Positions 34,900 through 45,345 of a stretch of 64,000 nucleotides of DNA are shown piece after piece. The position numbers were made by a program, and so were the translations under genes. Origin of the DNA: Siphonodentalium dalli (taxonomy: Eukaryota; Mollusca; Scaphopoda; Gadilida; Siphonodentaliidae); NCBI GenBank assembly GCA_032622095.1, contig CP136063.1, forward strand, positions 121,914,723 through 121,978,722, in the 5' to 3' direction. Position 1 is the first letter of the stretch. Each line of letters starts with the position of its first letter. The notes under the pieces were generated by a model. It was not told the origin of the DNA and did not search any database. It saw only the letters and a list, made by a program, of their open reading frames with translations.

Positions 34900-35259
34900 T
34901 AGCCGATGAGCCCGAGCTATTCAAAACCAAATTTCAAGTCGATAGCTCCACCCGTTTCCGAGATCTGGTCTGCGAATGCCCGAAGCTGGCATCGCACGGG
35001 CTCGGCGACCCGATAAAATTCGTATCCGGGGCAAGATACATCCACATAGCAAATTTCAAGTCGATACCTCCACCCGTTTCCGAGATCTCGTCTGCGCATG
35101 CGCGAAGCGGGTGTCACACAGGCTCGCCAATATGACAAGGACGACCGCCTGGTCAAACTACACACACGTACCAAGTTTCGTCCCGATCGGTCGAGAATCG
35201 TAGATTTGTATAAATTACATACATACATACAGACAGAGGTCTTCAAAATATATAAGAGA
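34900..35259 (+). mobile_element. Shorter copy of the same element, inserted head to tail
   Basis: Begins tagccgatgagcccgagc directly after the atatatgagac end of its neighbour. It has two internal units and the same tail (cagacagaggtcttcaaaat, then atataagaga). The precise end-to-start joining suggests insertion into the AT-rich end of the previous copy. Confidence 0.8.
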
Positions 35260-35526
35260 TAATGAATGTACTTGCTTACAAGGTCAAGGTAAATATTGCT
35301 AGGCCAATGTATTCTCTTATGTTCCGCCTCCAGTGAGAAACCACGTCGTTGATTGGTCAGAGAGCTGCGCAACATATCCTATGTTTATAACTTATAATAT
35401 ACGCGAGGCTCCCTACTTTGCAGAAGCTATAACTTGACCAACATTTTCCATTAACATACCATGCGAGGATACTAGTACCAAACAACATTACAAAATTACT
35501 TCATTACGCAGTTCTGAGACTGGACA
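35260..35526. other. Left flank of the 48-bp array; no gene
   Basis: Short unique stretch with a ccgcctccagtgagaaacca segment. No promoter or polyadenylation signal was evident for the large minus-strand frames that end at 35488 and 35496. Confidence 0.45.
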
Positions 35527-38500
35527 AACATCCTGACAGTAAAATAACATATTTGGTTTTCTGGCAGCAGATTTAACATCCTGACAGTGTAATAACATAT
35601 TTGGTTTTCTGGGAATGGATTTAACATCCTGACAGTGTAATAACATATTTGGTTTTCTGGGAGCGGATTTAACATCCTGACAGTGTAATAACATATTTGG
35701 TTTTCTGGGAGCGGATTTAACATCCTGACAGTGTAATAACATATTTGGTTTTCTGGGAGCGGATTTAACATCCTGACAGTGTAATAACATATTTGGTTTT
35801 CTGGCAGCAGATTTAACATCCTGACAGGGTAATAACATATTTGGTTTTCTGGGAATGGATTTAACATCCTGACAGTGTAATAACATATTTGGTTTTCTGG
35901 GAGCGGATTTAACATCCTGACAGGGTAATAACACTGTTGGTTTTCTGGGAATGGATTTAACATCCTGACAGTGTAATAACATAATTGGTTTTCTGGCAGC
36001 AGATTTAACATCCTGACAGTGTAATAACATATTTGGTTTTCTGGCAGCAGATTTAACATCCTGACAGTGTAATAACATATTTGGTTTTCTGGCAGCAGAT
36101 TTAACATCCTGACAGTGTAATAACATATTTGGTTTTCTGGGAGCGGATTTAACATCCTGACAGTGTAATAACATATTTGGTTTTCTGGGAATGGATTTAA
36201 CATCCTGACAGGGTAATAACATATTTGGTTTTCTGGGAGCGGATTTAACATCCTGACAGTGTAATAACATATTTGGTTTTCTGGGAGCGGATTTAACATC
36301 CTGACAGTGTAATAACATATTTGGTTTTCTGGGAGCGGATTTAACATCCTGACAGTGTAATAACATATTTGGTTTTCTGGGAGCGGATTTAACATCCTGA
36401 CAGTGTAATAACATATTTGGTTTTCTGGGAATGGATTTAACATCCTGACAGGGTAATAACATATTTGGTTTTCTGGGAGCGGATTTAACATCCTGACAGT
36501 ATAATAACATATTTGGTTTTCTGGGAATGGATTTAACATCCTGACAGTGTAATAACATATTTGGTTTTCTGGGAGCGGATTTAACATCCTGACAGTGTAA
36601 TAACATATTTGGTTTTCTGGGAGCGGATTTAACATCCTGACAGTGTAATAACATATTTGGTTTTCTGGGAGCGGATTTAACATCCTGACAGTGTAATAAC
36701 ATATTTGGTTTTCTGGGAGCGGATTTAACATCCTGACAGTGTAATAACATATTTGGTTTTCTGGGAGCGGATTTAACATCCTGACAGTGTAATAACATAT
36801 TTGGTTTTCTGGCAGCAGATTTAACATCCTGACAGGGTAATAACATATTTGGTTTTCTGGGAATGGATTTAACATCCTGACAGTGTAATAACATATTTGG
36901 TTTTCTGGGAGCGGATTTAACATCCTGACAGTGTAATAACATATTTGGTTTTCTGGGAATGGATTTAACATCCTGACAGGGTAATAACATATTTGGTTTT
37001 CTGGGAGCGGATTTAACATCCTGACAGTATAATAACATATTTGGTTTTCTGGGAATGGATTTAACATCCTGACAGTGTAATAACATATTTGGTTTTCTGG
37101 GAGCGGATTTAACATCCTGACAGTGTAATAACATATTTGGTTTTCTGGGAGCGGATTTAACATCCTGACAGTGTAATAACATATTTGGTTTTCTGGGAGC
37201 GGATTTAACATCCTGACAGTGTAATAACATATTTGGTTTTCTGGGAGCGGATTTAACATCCTGACAGTGTAATAACATATTTGGTTTTCTGGGAGCGGAT
37301 TTAACATCCTGACAGTGTAATAACATATTTGGTTTTCTGGGAGCGGATTTAACATCCTGACAGTGTAATAACATATTTGGTTTTCTGGGAGCGGATTTAA
37401 CATCCTGACAGTGTAATAACATATTTGGTTTTCTGGGAATGGATTTAACATCCTGACAGGGTAATAACATATTTGGTTTTCTGGGAGCGGATTTAACATC
37501 CTGACAGTGTAATAACATATTTGGTTTTCTGGGAATGGATTTAACATCCTGACAGTGTAATAACATATTTGGTTTTCTGGGAATGGATTTAACATCCTGA
37601 CAGTGTAATAACATATTTGGTTTTCTGGGAATGGATTTAACATCCTGACAGTGTAATAACATATTTGGTTTTCTGGGAGCGGATTTAACATCCTGACAGT
37701 GTAATAACATATTTGGTTTTCTGGGAGCGGATTTAACATCCTGACAGTGTAATAACATATTTGGTTTTCTGGGAGCGGATTTAACATCCTGACAGTGTAA
37801 TAACATATTTGGTTTTCTGGGAATGGATTTAACATCCTGACAGGGTAATAACATATTTGGTTTTCTGGGAGCGGATTTAACATCCTGACAGTGTAATAAC
37901 ATATTTGGTTTTCTGGGAGCGGATTTAACATCCTGACAGTGTAATAACATATTTGGTTTTCTGGGAGCGGATTTAACATCCTGACAGTGTAATAACATAT
38001 TTGGTTTTCTGGGAGCGGATTTAACATCCTGACAGTGTAATAACATATTTGGTTTTCTGGGAGCGGATTTAACATCCTGACAGTGTAATAACATATTTGG
38101 TTTTCTGGGAGCGGATTTAACATCCTGACAGTGTAATAACATATTTGGTTTTCTGGGAGCGGATTTAACATCCTGACAGTGTAATAACATATTTGGTTTT
38201 CTGGGAGCGGATTTAACATCCTGACAGTGTAATAACATATTTGGTTTTCTGGGAATGGATTTAACATCCTGACAGGGTAATAACATATTTGGTTTTCTGG
38301 GAGCGGATTTAACATCCTGACAGTGTAATAACATATTTGGTTTTCTGGGAATGGATTTAACATCCTGACAGTGTAATAACATATTTGGTTTTCTGGGAGC
38401 GGATTTAACATCCTGACAGTGTAATAACATATTTGGTTTTCTGGGAATGGATTTAACATCCTGACAGTGTAATAACATATTTGGTTTTCTGGGAGCAGAT

Positions 38501-41500
38501 TTAACATCCTGACAGTGTAATAACATATTTGGTTTTCTGGGAATGGATTTAACATCCTGACAGTGTAATAACATATTTGGTTTTCTGGGAGCGGATTTAA
38601 CATCCTGACAGTGTAATAACATATTTGGTTTTCTGGGAATGGATTTAACATCCTGACAGTGTAATAACATATTTGGTTTTCTGGGAATGGATTTAACATC
38701 CTGACAGGGTAATAACATATTTGGTTTTCTGGGAATGGATTTAACATCCTGACAGTGTAATAACATATTTGGTTTTCTGGCAGCAGATTTAACATCCTGA
38801 CAGTGTAATAACATATTTGGTTTTCTGGGAATGGATTTAACATCCTGACAGGGTAATAACATATTTGGTTTTCTGGGAGCGGATTTAACATCCTGACAGG
38901 GTAATAACATATTTGGTTTTCTGGGAGCGGATTTAACATCCTGACAGGGTAATAACATATTTGGTTTTCTGGGAATGGATTTAACATCCTGACAGTGTAA
39001 TAACATATTTGGTTTTCTGGGAATGGATTTAACATCCTGACAGTGTAATAACATATTTGGTTTTCTGGGAATGGATTTAACATCCTGACAGTGTAATAAC
39101 ATATTTGGTTTTCTGGGAGCGGATTTAACATCCTGACAGTGTAATAACATATTTGGTTTTCTGGGAATGGATTTAACATCCTGACAGTGTAATAACATAT
39201 TTGGTTTTCTGGGAGCGGATTTAACATCCTGACAGTGTAATAACATATTTGGTTTTCTGGGAATGGATTTAACATCCTGACAGTGTAATAACATATTTGG
39301 TTTTCTGGGAGCGGATTTAACATCCTGACAGTGTAATAACATATTTGGTTTTCTGGGAATGGATTTAACATCCTGACAGTGTAATAACATATTTGGTTTT
39401 CTGGGAGCGGATTTAACATCCTGACAGTGTAATAACATATTTGGTTTTCTGGGAATGGATTTAACATCCTGACAGTGTAATAACATATTTGGTTTTCTGG
39501 GAGCGGATTTAACATCCTGACAGTGTAATAACATATTTGGTTTTCTGGGAGCGGATTTAACATCCTGACAGTGTAATAACATATTTGGTTTTCTGGGAAT
39601 GGATTTAACATCCTGACAGTGTAATAACATATTTGGTTTTCTGGGAGCGGATTTAACATCCTGACAGTGTAATAACATATTTGGTTTTCTGGGAATGGAT
39701 TTAACATCCTGACAGTGTAATAACATATTTGGTTTTCTGGGAGCGGATTTAACATCCTGACAGTGTAATAACATATTTGGTTTTCTGGGAATGGATTTAA
39801 CATCCTGACAGTGTAATAACATATTTGGTTTTCTGGGAGCGGATTTAACATCCTGACAGTGTAATAACATATTTGGTTTTCTGGGAATGGATTTAACATC
39901 CTGACAGTGTAATAACATATTTGGTTTTCTGGGAGCGGATTTAACATCCTGACAGTGTAATAACATATTTGGTTTTCTGGGAATGGATTTAACATCCTGA
40001 CAGTGTAATAACATATTTGGTTTTCTGGGAGCGGATTTAACATCCTGACAGTGTAATAACATATTTGGTTTTCTGGGAATGGATTTAACATCCTGACAGT
40101 GTAATAACATATTTGGTTTTCTGGGAGCGGATTTAACATCCTGACAGTGTAATAACATATTTGGTTTTCTGGGAATGGATTTAACATCCTGACAGTGTAA
40201 TAACATATTTGGTTTTCTGGGAGCGGATTTAACATCCTGACAGTGTAATAACATATTTGGTTTTCTGGGAATGGATTTAACATCCTGACAGTGTAATAAC
40301 ATATTTGGTTTTCTGGGAGCGGATTTAACATCCTGACAGTGTAATAACATATTTGGTTTTCTGGGAGCGGATTTAACATCCTGACAGTGTAATAACATAT
40401 TTGGTTTTCTGGGAATGGATTTAACATCCTGACAGTGTAATAACATATTTGGTTTTCTGGGAGCGGATTTAACATCCTGACAGTGTAATAACATATTTGG
40501 TTTTCTGGGAATGGATTTAACATCCTGACAGTGTAATAACATATTTGGTTTTCTGGGAGCGGATTTAACATCCTGACAGTGTAATAACATATTTGGTTTT
40601 CTGGGAATGGATTTAACATCCTGACAGTGTAATAACATATTTGGTTTTCTGGGAGCGGATTTAACATCCTGACAGTGTAATAACATATTTGGTTTTCTGG
40701 GAATGGATTTAACATCCTGACAGTGTAATAACATATTTGGTTTTCTGGGAGCGGATTTAACATCCTGACAGTGTAATAACATATTTGGTTTTCTGGGAAT
40801 GGATTTAACATCCTGACAGTGTAATAACATATTTGGTTTTCTGGGAGCGGATTTAACATCATGATAGTGTAATAACATATTTGGTTTTCTGGGAATGGAT
40901 TTAACATCCTGACAGTGTAATAACATATTTGGTTTTCTGGGAGCGGATTTAACATCCTGACAGTGTAATAACATATTTGGTTTTCTGGGAATGGATTTAA
41001 CATCCTGACAGTGTAATAACATATTTGGTTTTCTGGGAGCGGATTTAACATCCTGACAGTGTAATAACATATTTGGTTTTCTGGGAATGGATTTAACATC
41101 CTGACAGTGTAATAACATATTTGGTTTTCTGGGAATGGATTTAACATCCTGACAGTGTAATAACATATTTGGTTTTCTGGGAATGGATTTAACATCCTGA
41201 CAGTGTAATAACATATTTGGTTTTCTGGGAGCGGATTTAACATCCTGACAGTGTAATAACATATTTGGTTTTCTGGGAATGGATTTAACATCCTGACAGT
41301 GTAATAACATATTTGGTTTTCTGGGAGCGGATTTAACATCCTGACAGTGTAATAACATATTTGGTTTTCTGGGAATGGATTTAACATCCTGACAGTGTAA
41401 TAACATATTTGGTTTTCTGGGAATGGATTTAACATCCTGACAGTGTAATAACATATTTGGTTTTCTGGGAATGGATTTAACATCCTGACAGGGTAATAAC

Positions 41501-44500
41501 ATATTTGGTTTTCTGGCAGCAGATTTAACATCCTGACAGTGTAATAACATATTTGGTTTTCTGGGAATGGATTTAACATCCTGACAGTGTAATAACATAT
41601 TTGGTTTTCTGGCAGCAGATTTAACATCCTGACAGTGTAATAACATATTTGGTTTTCTGGGAATGGATTTAACATCCTGACAGGGTAATAACATATTTGG
41701 TTTTCTGGGAGCGGATTTAACATCCTGACAGGGTAATAACATATTTGGTTTTCTGGGAGCGGATTTAACATCCTGACAGTGTAATAACATATTTGGTTTT
41801 CTGGGAGCGGATTTAACATCCTGACAGTGTAATAACATATTTGGTTTTCTGGGAATGGATTTAACATCCTGACAGTGTAATAACATATTTGGTTTTCTGG
41901 GAATGGATTTAACATCCTGACAGTGTAATAACATATTTGGTTTTCTGGGAGCGGATTTAACATCCTGACAGTGTAATAACATATTTGGTTTTCTGGGAAT
42001 GGATTTAACATCCTGACAGTGTAATAACATATTTGGTTTTCTGGCAGCAGATTTAACATCCTGACAGTGTAATAACATATTTGGTTTTCTGGCAGCAGAT
42101 TTAACATCCTGACAGTGTAATAACATATTTGGTTTTCTGGGAATGGATTTAACATCCTGACAGGGTAATAACATATTTGGTTTTCTGGGAGCGGATTTAA
42201 CATCCTGACAGGGTAATAACATATTTGGTTTTCTGGGAATGGATTTAACATCCTGACAGTGTAATAACATATTTGGTTTTCTGGGAGCGGATTTAACATC
42301 CTGACAGTGTAATAACATATTTGGTTTTCTGGGAATGGATTTAACATCCTGACAGTGTAATAACATATTTGGTTTTCTGGGAATGGATTTAACATCCTGA
42401 CAGTGTAATAACATATTTGGTTTTCTGGGAGCAGATTTAACATCCTGACAGTGTAATAACATATTTGGTTTTCTGGGAATGGATTTAACATCCTGACAGT
42501 GTAATAACATATTTGGTTTTCTGGCAGCAGATTTAACATCCTGACAGTGTAATAACATATTTGGTTTTCTGGGAATGGATTTAACATCCTGACAGGGTAA
42601 TAACATATTTGGTTTTCTGGGAGCGGATTTAACATCCTGACAGTGTAATAACATATTTGGTTTTCTGGGAATGGATTTAACATCCTGACAGGGTAATAAC
42701 ATATTTGGTTTTCTGGGAGCGGATTTAACATCCTGACAGTGTAATAACATATTTGGTTTTCTGGGAGCGGATTTAACATCCTGACAGTGTAATAACATAT
42801 TTGGTTTTCTGGGAATGGATTTAACATCCTGACAGTGTAATAACATATTTGGTTTTCTGGGAGCGGATTTAACATCCTGACAGTGTAATAACATATTTGG
42901 TTTTCTGGGAATGGATTTAACATCCTGACAGTGTAATAACATATTTGGTTTTCTGGCAGCAGATTTAACATCCTGACAGTGTAATAACATATTTGGTTTT
43001 CTGGGAATGGATTTAACATCCTGACAGGGTAATAACATATTTGGTTTTCTGGGAGCGGATTTAACATCCTGACAGGGTAATAACATATTTGGTTTTCTGG
43101 GAGCGGATTTAACATCCTGACAGGGTAATAACATATTTGGTTTTCTGGGAGCGGATTTAACATCCTGACAGTGTAATAACATATTTGGTTTTCTGGGAAT
43201 GGATTTAACATCCTGACAGTGTAATAACATATTTGGTTTTCTGGGAGCGGATTTAACATCCTGACAGTGTAATAACATATTTGGTTTTCTGGCAGCAGAT
43301 TTAACATCCTGACAGTGTAATAACATATTTGGTTTTCTGGGAATGGATTTAACATCCTGACAGGGTAATAACATATTTGGTTTTCTGGGAGCGGATTTAA
43401 CATCCTGACAGGGTAATAACATATTTGGTTTTCTGGGAGCGGATTTAACATCCTGACAGGGTAATAACATATTTGGTTTTCTGGGAGCGGATTTAACATC
43501 CTGACAGTGTAATAACATATTTGGTTTTCTGGGAATGGATTTAACATCCTGACAGTGTAATAACATATTTGGTTTTCTGGGAGCGGATTTAACATCCTGA
43601 CAGTGTAATAACATATTTGGTTTTCTGGGAATGGATTTAACATCCTGACAGTGTAATAACATATTTGGTTTTCTGGGAGCGGATTTAACATCCTGACAGT
43701 GTAATAACATATTTGGTTTTCTGGGAATGGATTTAACATCCTGACAGTGTAATAACATATTTGGTTTTCTGGGAGCGGATTTAACATCCTGACAGTGTAA
43801 TAACATATTTGGTTTTCTGGGAATGGATTTAACATCCTGACAGTGTAATAACATATTTGGTTTTCTGGGAGCGGATTTAACATCCTGACAGTGTAATAAC
43901 ATATTTGGTTTTCTGGGAATGGATTTAACATCCTGACAGTGTAATAACATATTTGGTTTTCTGGGAGCGGATTTAACATCCTGACAGTGTAATAACATAT
44001 TTGGTTTTCTGGGAATGGATTTAACATCCTGACAGTGTAATAACATATTTGGTTTTCTGGGAGCGGATTTAACATCCTGACAGTGTAATAACATATTTGG
44101 TTTTCTGGGAATGGATTTAACATCCTGACAGTGTAATAACATATTTGGTTTTCTGGGAGCGGATTTAACATCCTGACAGTGTAATAACATATTTGGTTTT
44201 CTGGGAATGGATTTAACATCCTGACAGGGTAATAACATATTTGGTTTTCTGGGAGCGGATTTAACATCCTGACAGTGTAATAACATATTTGGTTTTCTGG
44301 GAATGGATTTAACATCCTGACAGTGTAATAACATATTTGGTTTTCTGGGAATGGATTTAACATCCTGACAGTGTAATAACATATTTGGTTTTCTGGGAGC
44401 GGATTTAACATCCTGACAGTGTAATAACATATTTGGTTTTCTGGGAGCGGATTTAACATCCTGACAGGGTAATAACATATTTGGTTTTCTGGGAGCGGAT

Positions 44501-45345
44501 TTAACATCCTGACAGTGTAATAACATATTTGGTTTTCTGGGAGCGGATTTAACATCCTGACAGTGTAATAACATATTTGGTTTTCTGGGAGCGGATTTAA
44601 CATCCTGACAGGGTAATAACATATTTGGTTTTCTGGGAGCGGATTTAACATCCTGACAGTGTAATAACATATTTGGTTTTCTGGGAGCGGATTTAACATC
44701 CTGACAGTGTAATAACATATTTGGTTTTCTGGGAATGGATTTAACATCCTGACAGTGTAATAACATATTTGGTTTTCTGGGAGCGGATTTAACATCCTGA
44801 CAGGGTAATAACATATTTGGTTTTCTGGGAGCGGATTTAACATCCTGACAGTGTAATAACATATTTGGTTTTCTGGGAATGGATTTAACATCCTGACAGT
44901 GTAATAACATATTTGGTTTTCTGGGAGCGGATTTAACATCCTGACAGTGTAATAACATATTTGGTTTTCTGGGAATGGATTTAACATCCTGACAGTGTAA
45001 TAACATATTTGGTTTTCTGGGAATGGATTTAACATCCTGACAGTGTAATAACATATTTGGTTTTCTGGGAGCGGATTTAACATCCTGACAGTGTAATAAC
45101 ATATTTGGTTTTCTGGGAATGGATTTAACATCCTGACAGGGTAATAACACTGTTGGTTTTCTGGGAGCAGATTTAACATCCTGACAGTGTAATAACATCT
45201 TTGGTTTTCTGGGAATGGATTTAACATCCTGACAGTGTAATAACATATTTGGTGTTCTGGGGGTAGAATAACATCGTGACAGTGGTATATCACATTTGGT
45301 TTTCTTTCTGGGAGTGGGGACATGTAATTTATATTTTGACGTCAA
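35488..45345 (-). CDS. 3285-codon open frame across the 48-bp array (doubtful)
   Basis: Translated, this frame is about 204 copies of a 16-residue unit (PNMLLHCQDVKSAPRK, with I/A, P/A and H/P variants). A second minus frame, 35496-45323, is open over the same span with unit ICYYTVRMLNPFPENQ. Because 48 is divisible by three, any frame without a stop in one unit stays open throughout. For random 16-codon units about 46% of frames are open at equal base composition, so two open frames of six are unremarkable. The frame has about 19 residues before the degenerate repeats and about 12 after, with no signal peptide or known domain. I consider it non-coding. Confidence 0.08.
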   Translation of the reverse strand: MTSKYKLHVPTPRKKTKCDIPLSRCYSTPRTPNMLLHCQDVKSIPRKPKMLLHCQDVKSAPRKPTVLLPCQDVKSIPRKPNMLLHCQDVKSAPRKPNMLLHCQDVKSIPRKPNMLLHCQDVKSIPRKPNMLLHCQDVKSAPRKPNMLLHCQDVKSIPRKPNMLLHCQDVKSAPRKPNMLLPCQDVKSAPRKPNMLLHCQDVKSIPRKPNMLLHCQDVKSAPRKPNMLLHCQDVKSAPRKPNMLLPCQDVKSAPRKPNMLLHCQDVKSAPRKPNMLLHCQDVKSAPRKPNMLLPCQDVKSAPRKPNMLLHCQDVKSAPRKPNMLLHCQDVKSIPRKPNMLLHCQDVKSIPRKPNMLLHCQDVKSAPRKPNMLLPCQDVKSIPRKPNMLLHCQDVKSAPRKPNMLLHCQDVKSIPRKPNMLLHCQDVKSAPRKPNMLLHCQDVKSIPRKPNMLLHCQDVKSAPRKPNMLLHCQDVKSIPRKPNMLLHCQDVKSAPRKPNMLLHCQDVKSIPRKPNMLLHCQDVKSAPRKPNMLLHCQDVKSIPRKPNMLLHCQDVKSAPRKPNMLLHCQDVKSIPRKPNMLLHCQDVKSAPRKPNMLLHCQDVKSIPRKPNMLLHCQDVKSAPRKPNMLLPCQDVKSAPRKPNMLLPCQDVKSAPRKPNMLLPCQDVKSIPRKPNMLLHCQDVKSAARKPNMLLHCQDVKSAPRKPNMLLHCQDVKSIPRKPNMLLHCQDVKSAPRKPNMLLPCQDVKSAPRKPNMLLPCQDVKSAPRKPNMLLPCQDVKSIPRKPNMLLHCQDVKSAARKPNMLLHCQDVKSIPRKPNMLLHCQDVKSAPRKPNMLLHCQDVKSIPRKPNMLLHCQDVKSAPRKPNMLLHCQDVKSAPRKPNMLLPCQDVKSIPRKPNMLLHCQDVKSAPRKPNMLLPCQDVKSIPRKPNMLLHCQDVKSAARKPNMLLHCQDVKSIPRKPNMLLHCQDVKSAPRKPNMLLHCQDVKSIPRKPNMLLHCQDVKSIPRKPNMLLHCQDVKSAPRKPNMLLHCQDVKSIPRKPNMLLPCQDVKSAPRKPNMLLPCQDVKSIPRKPNMLLHCQDVKSAARKPNMLLHCQDVKSAARKPNMLLHCQDVKSIPRKPNMLLHCQDVKSAPRKPNMLLHCQDVKSIPRKPNMLLHCQDVKSIPRKPNMLLHCQDVKSAPRKPNMLLHCQDVKSAPRKPNMLLPCQDVKSAPRKPNMLLPCQDVKSIPRKPNMLLHCQDVKSAARKPNMLLHCQDVKSIPRKPNMLLHCQDVKSAARKPNMLLPCQDVKSIPRKPNMLLHCQDVKSIPRKPNMLLHCQDVKSIPRKPNMLLHCQDVKSAPRKPNMLLHCQDVKSIPRKPNMLLHCQDVKSAPRKPNMLLHCQDVKSIPRKPNMLLHCQDVKSIPRKPNMLLHCQDVKSIPRKPNMLLHCQDVKSAPRKPNMLLHCQDVKSIPRKPNMLLHCQDVKSAPRKPNMLLHCQDVKSIPRKPNMLLHYHDVKSAPRKPNMLLHCQDVKSIPRKPNMLLHCQDVKSAPRKPNMLLHCQDVKSIPRKPNMLLHCQDVKSAPRKPNMLLHCQDVKSIPRKPNMLLHCQDVKSAPRKPNMLLHCQDVKSIPRKPNMLLHCQDVKSAPRKPNMLLHCQDVKSIPRKPNMLLHCQDVKSAPRKPNMLLHCQDVKSAPRKPNMLLHCQDVKSIPRKPNMLLHCQDVKSAPRKPNMLLHCQDVKSIPRKPNMLLHCQDVKSAPRKPNMLLHCQDVKSIPRKPNMLLHCQDVKSAPRKPNMLLHCQDVKSIPRKPNMLLHCQDVKSAPRKPNMLLHCQDVKSIPRKPNMLLHCQDVKSAPRKPNMLLHCQDVKSIPRKPNMLLHCQDVKSAPRKPNMLLHCQDVKSIPRKPNMLLHCQDVKSAPRKPNMLLHCQDVKSIPRKPNMLLHCQDVKSAPRKPNMLLHCQDVKSAPRKPNMLLHCQDVKSIPRKPNMLLHCQDVKSAPRKPNMLLHCQDVKSIPRKPNMLLHCQDVKSAPRKPNMLLHCQDVKSIPRKPNMLLHCQDVKSAPRKPNMLLHCQDVKSIPRKPNMLLHCQDVKSAPRKPNMLLHCQDVKSIPRKPNMLLHCQDVKSIPRKPNMLLHCQDVKSIPRKPNMLLPCQDVKSAPRKPNMLLPCQDVKSAPRKPNMLLPCQDVKSIPRKPNMLLHCQDVKSAARKPNMLLHCQDVKSIPRKPNMLLPCQDVKSIPRKPNMLLHCQDVKSIPRKPNMLLHCQDVKSAPRKPNMLLHCQDVKSIPRKPNMLLHCQDVKSAPRKPNMLLHCQDVKSIPRKPNMLLHCQDVKSAPRKPNMLLHCQDVKSIPRKPNMLLHCQDVKSAPRKPNMLLPCQDVKSIPRKPNMLLHCQDVKSAPRKPNMLLHCQDVKSAPRKPNMLLHCQDVKSAPRKPNMLLHCQDVKSAPRKPNMLLHCQDVKSAPRKPNMLLHCQDVKSAPRKPNMLLHCQDVKSAPRKPNMLLHCQDVKSAPRKPNMLLPCQDVKSIPRKPNMLLHCQDVKSAPRKPNMLLHCQDVKSAPRKPNMLLHCQDVKSAPRKPNMLLHCQDVKSIPRKPNMLLHCQDVKSIPRKPNMLLHCQDVKSIPRKPNMLLHCQDVKSAPRKPNMLLPCQDVKSIPRKPNMLLHCQDVKSAPRKPNMLLHCQDVKSAPRKPNMLLHCQDVKSAPRKPNMLLHCQDVKSAPRKPNMLLHCQDVKSAPRKPNMLLHCQDVKSAPRKPNMLLHCQDVKSAPRKPNMLLHCQDVKSIPRKPNMLLYCQDVKSAPRKPNMLLPCQDVKSIPRKPNMLLHCQDVKSAPRKPNMLLHCQDVKSIPRKPNMLLPCQDVKSAARKPNMLLHCQDVKSAPRKPNMLLHCQDVKSAPRKPNMLLHCQDVKSAPRKPNMLLHCQDVKSAPRKPNMLLHCQDVKSAPRKPNMLLHCQDVKSIPRKPNMLLYCQDVKSAPRKPNMLLPCQDVKSIPRKPNMLLHCQDVKSAPRKPNMLLHCQDVKSAPRKPNMLLHCQDVKSAPRKPNMLLHCQDVKSAPRKPNMLLPCQDVKSIPRKPNMLLHCQDVKSAPRKPNMLLHCQDVKSAARKPNMLLHCQDVKSAARKPNMLLHCQDVKSAARKPIMLLHCQDVKSIPRKPTVLLPCQDVKSAPRKPNMLLHCQDVKSIPRKPNMLLPCQDVKSAARKPNMLLHCQDVKSAPRKPNMLLHCQDVKSAPRKPNMLLHCQDVKSAPRKPNMLLHCQDVKSIPRKPNMLLHCQDVKSAARKPNMLFYCQDVCPVSELRNEVIL
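35527..45320. repeat. 48-bp satellite array, about 204 copies
   Basis: Unit ggttttctgggaatggattt / aacatcctgacagtgtaata / acatattt, exactly 48 bp almost throughout 9.8 kb. Variation is confined to a few sites: gaatgg, gagcgg or cagcag in the middle, and gtg or ggg before taataac. In 39.1-41.1 kb gaatgg and gagcgg alternate strictly, giving a 96-bp dimer. Elsewhere there are runs of seven to eight gagcgg units, and a recurring cagcag/gaatgg/ggg block (about 38.76, 41.5, 42.0, 42.95, 43.28 kb). The rare cagtataat variant at 36497 and 37025 marks a 528-bp (11-unit) duplication. Units at the right edge are degenerate, as usual for satellite ends. Confidence 0.98.

Noticed and set aside
35496-45323. 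Second 3275-codon frame across the 48-bp array as an independent gene
   Set aside because: It is the +1-shifted reading of the same repeat; no unique coding sequence flanks it.
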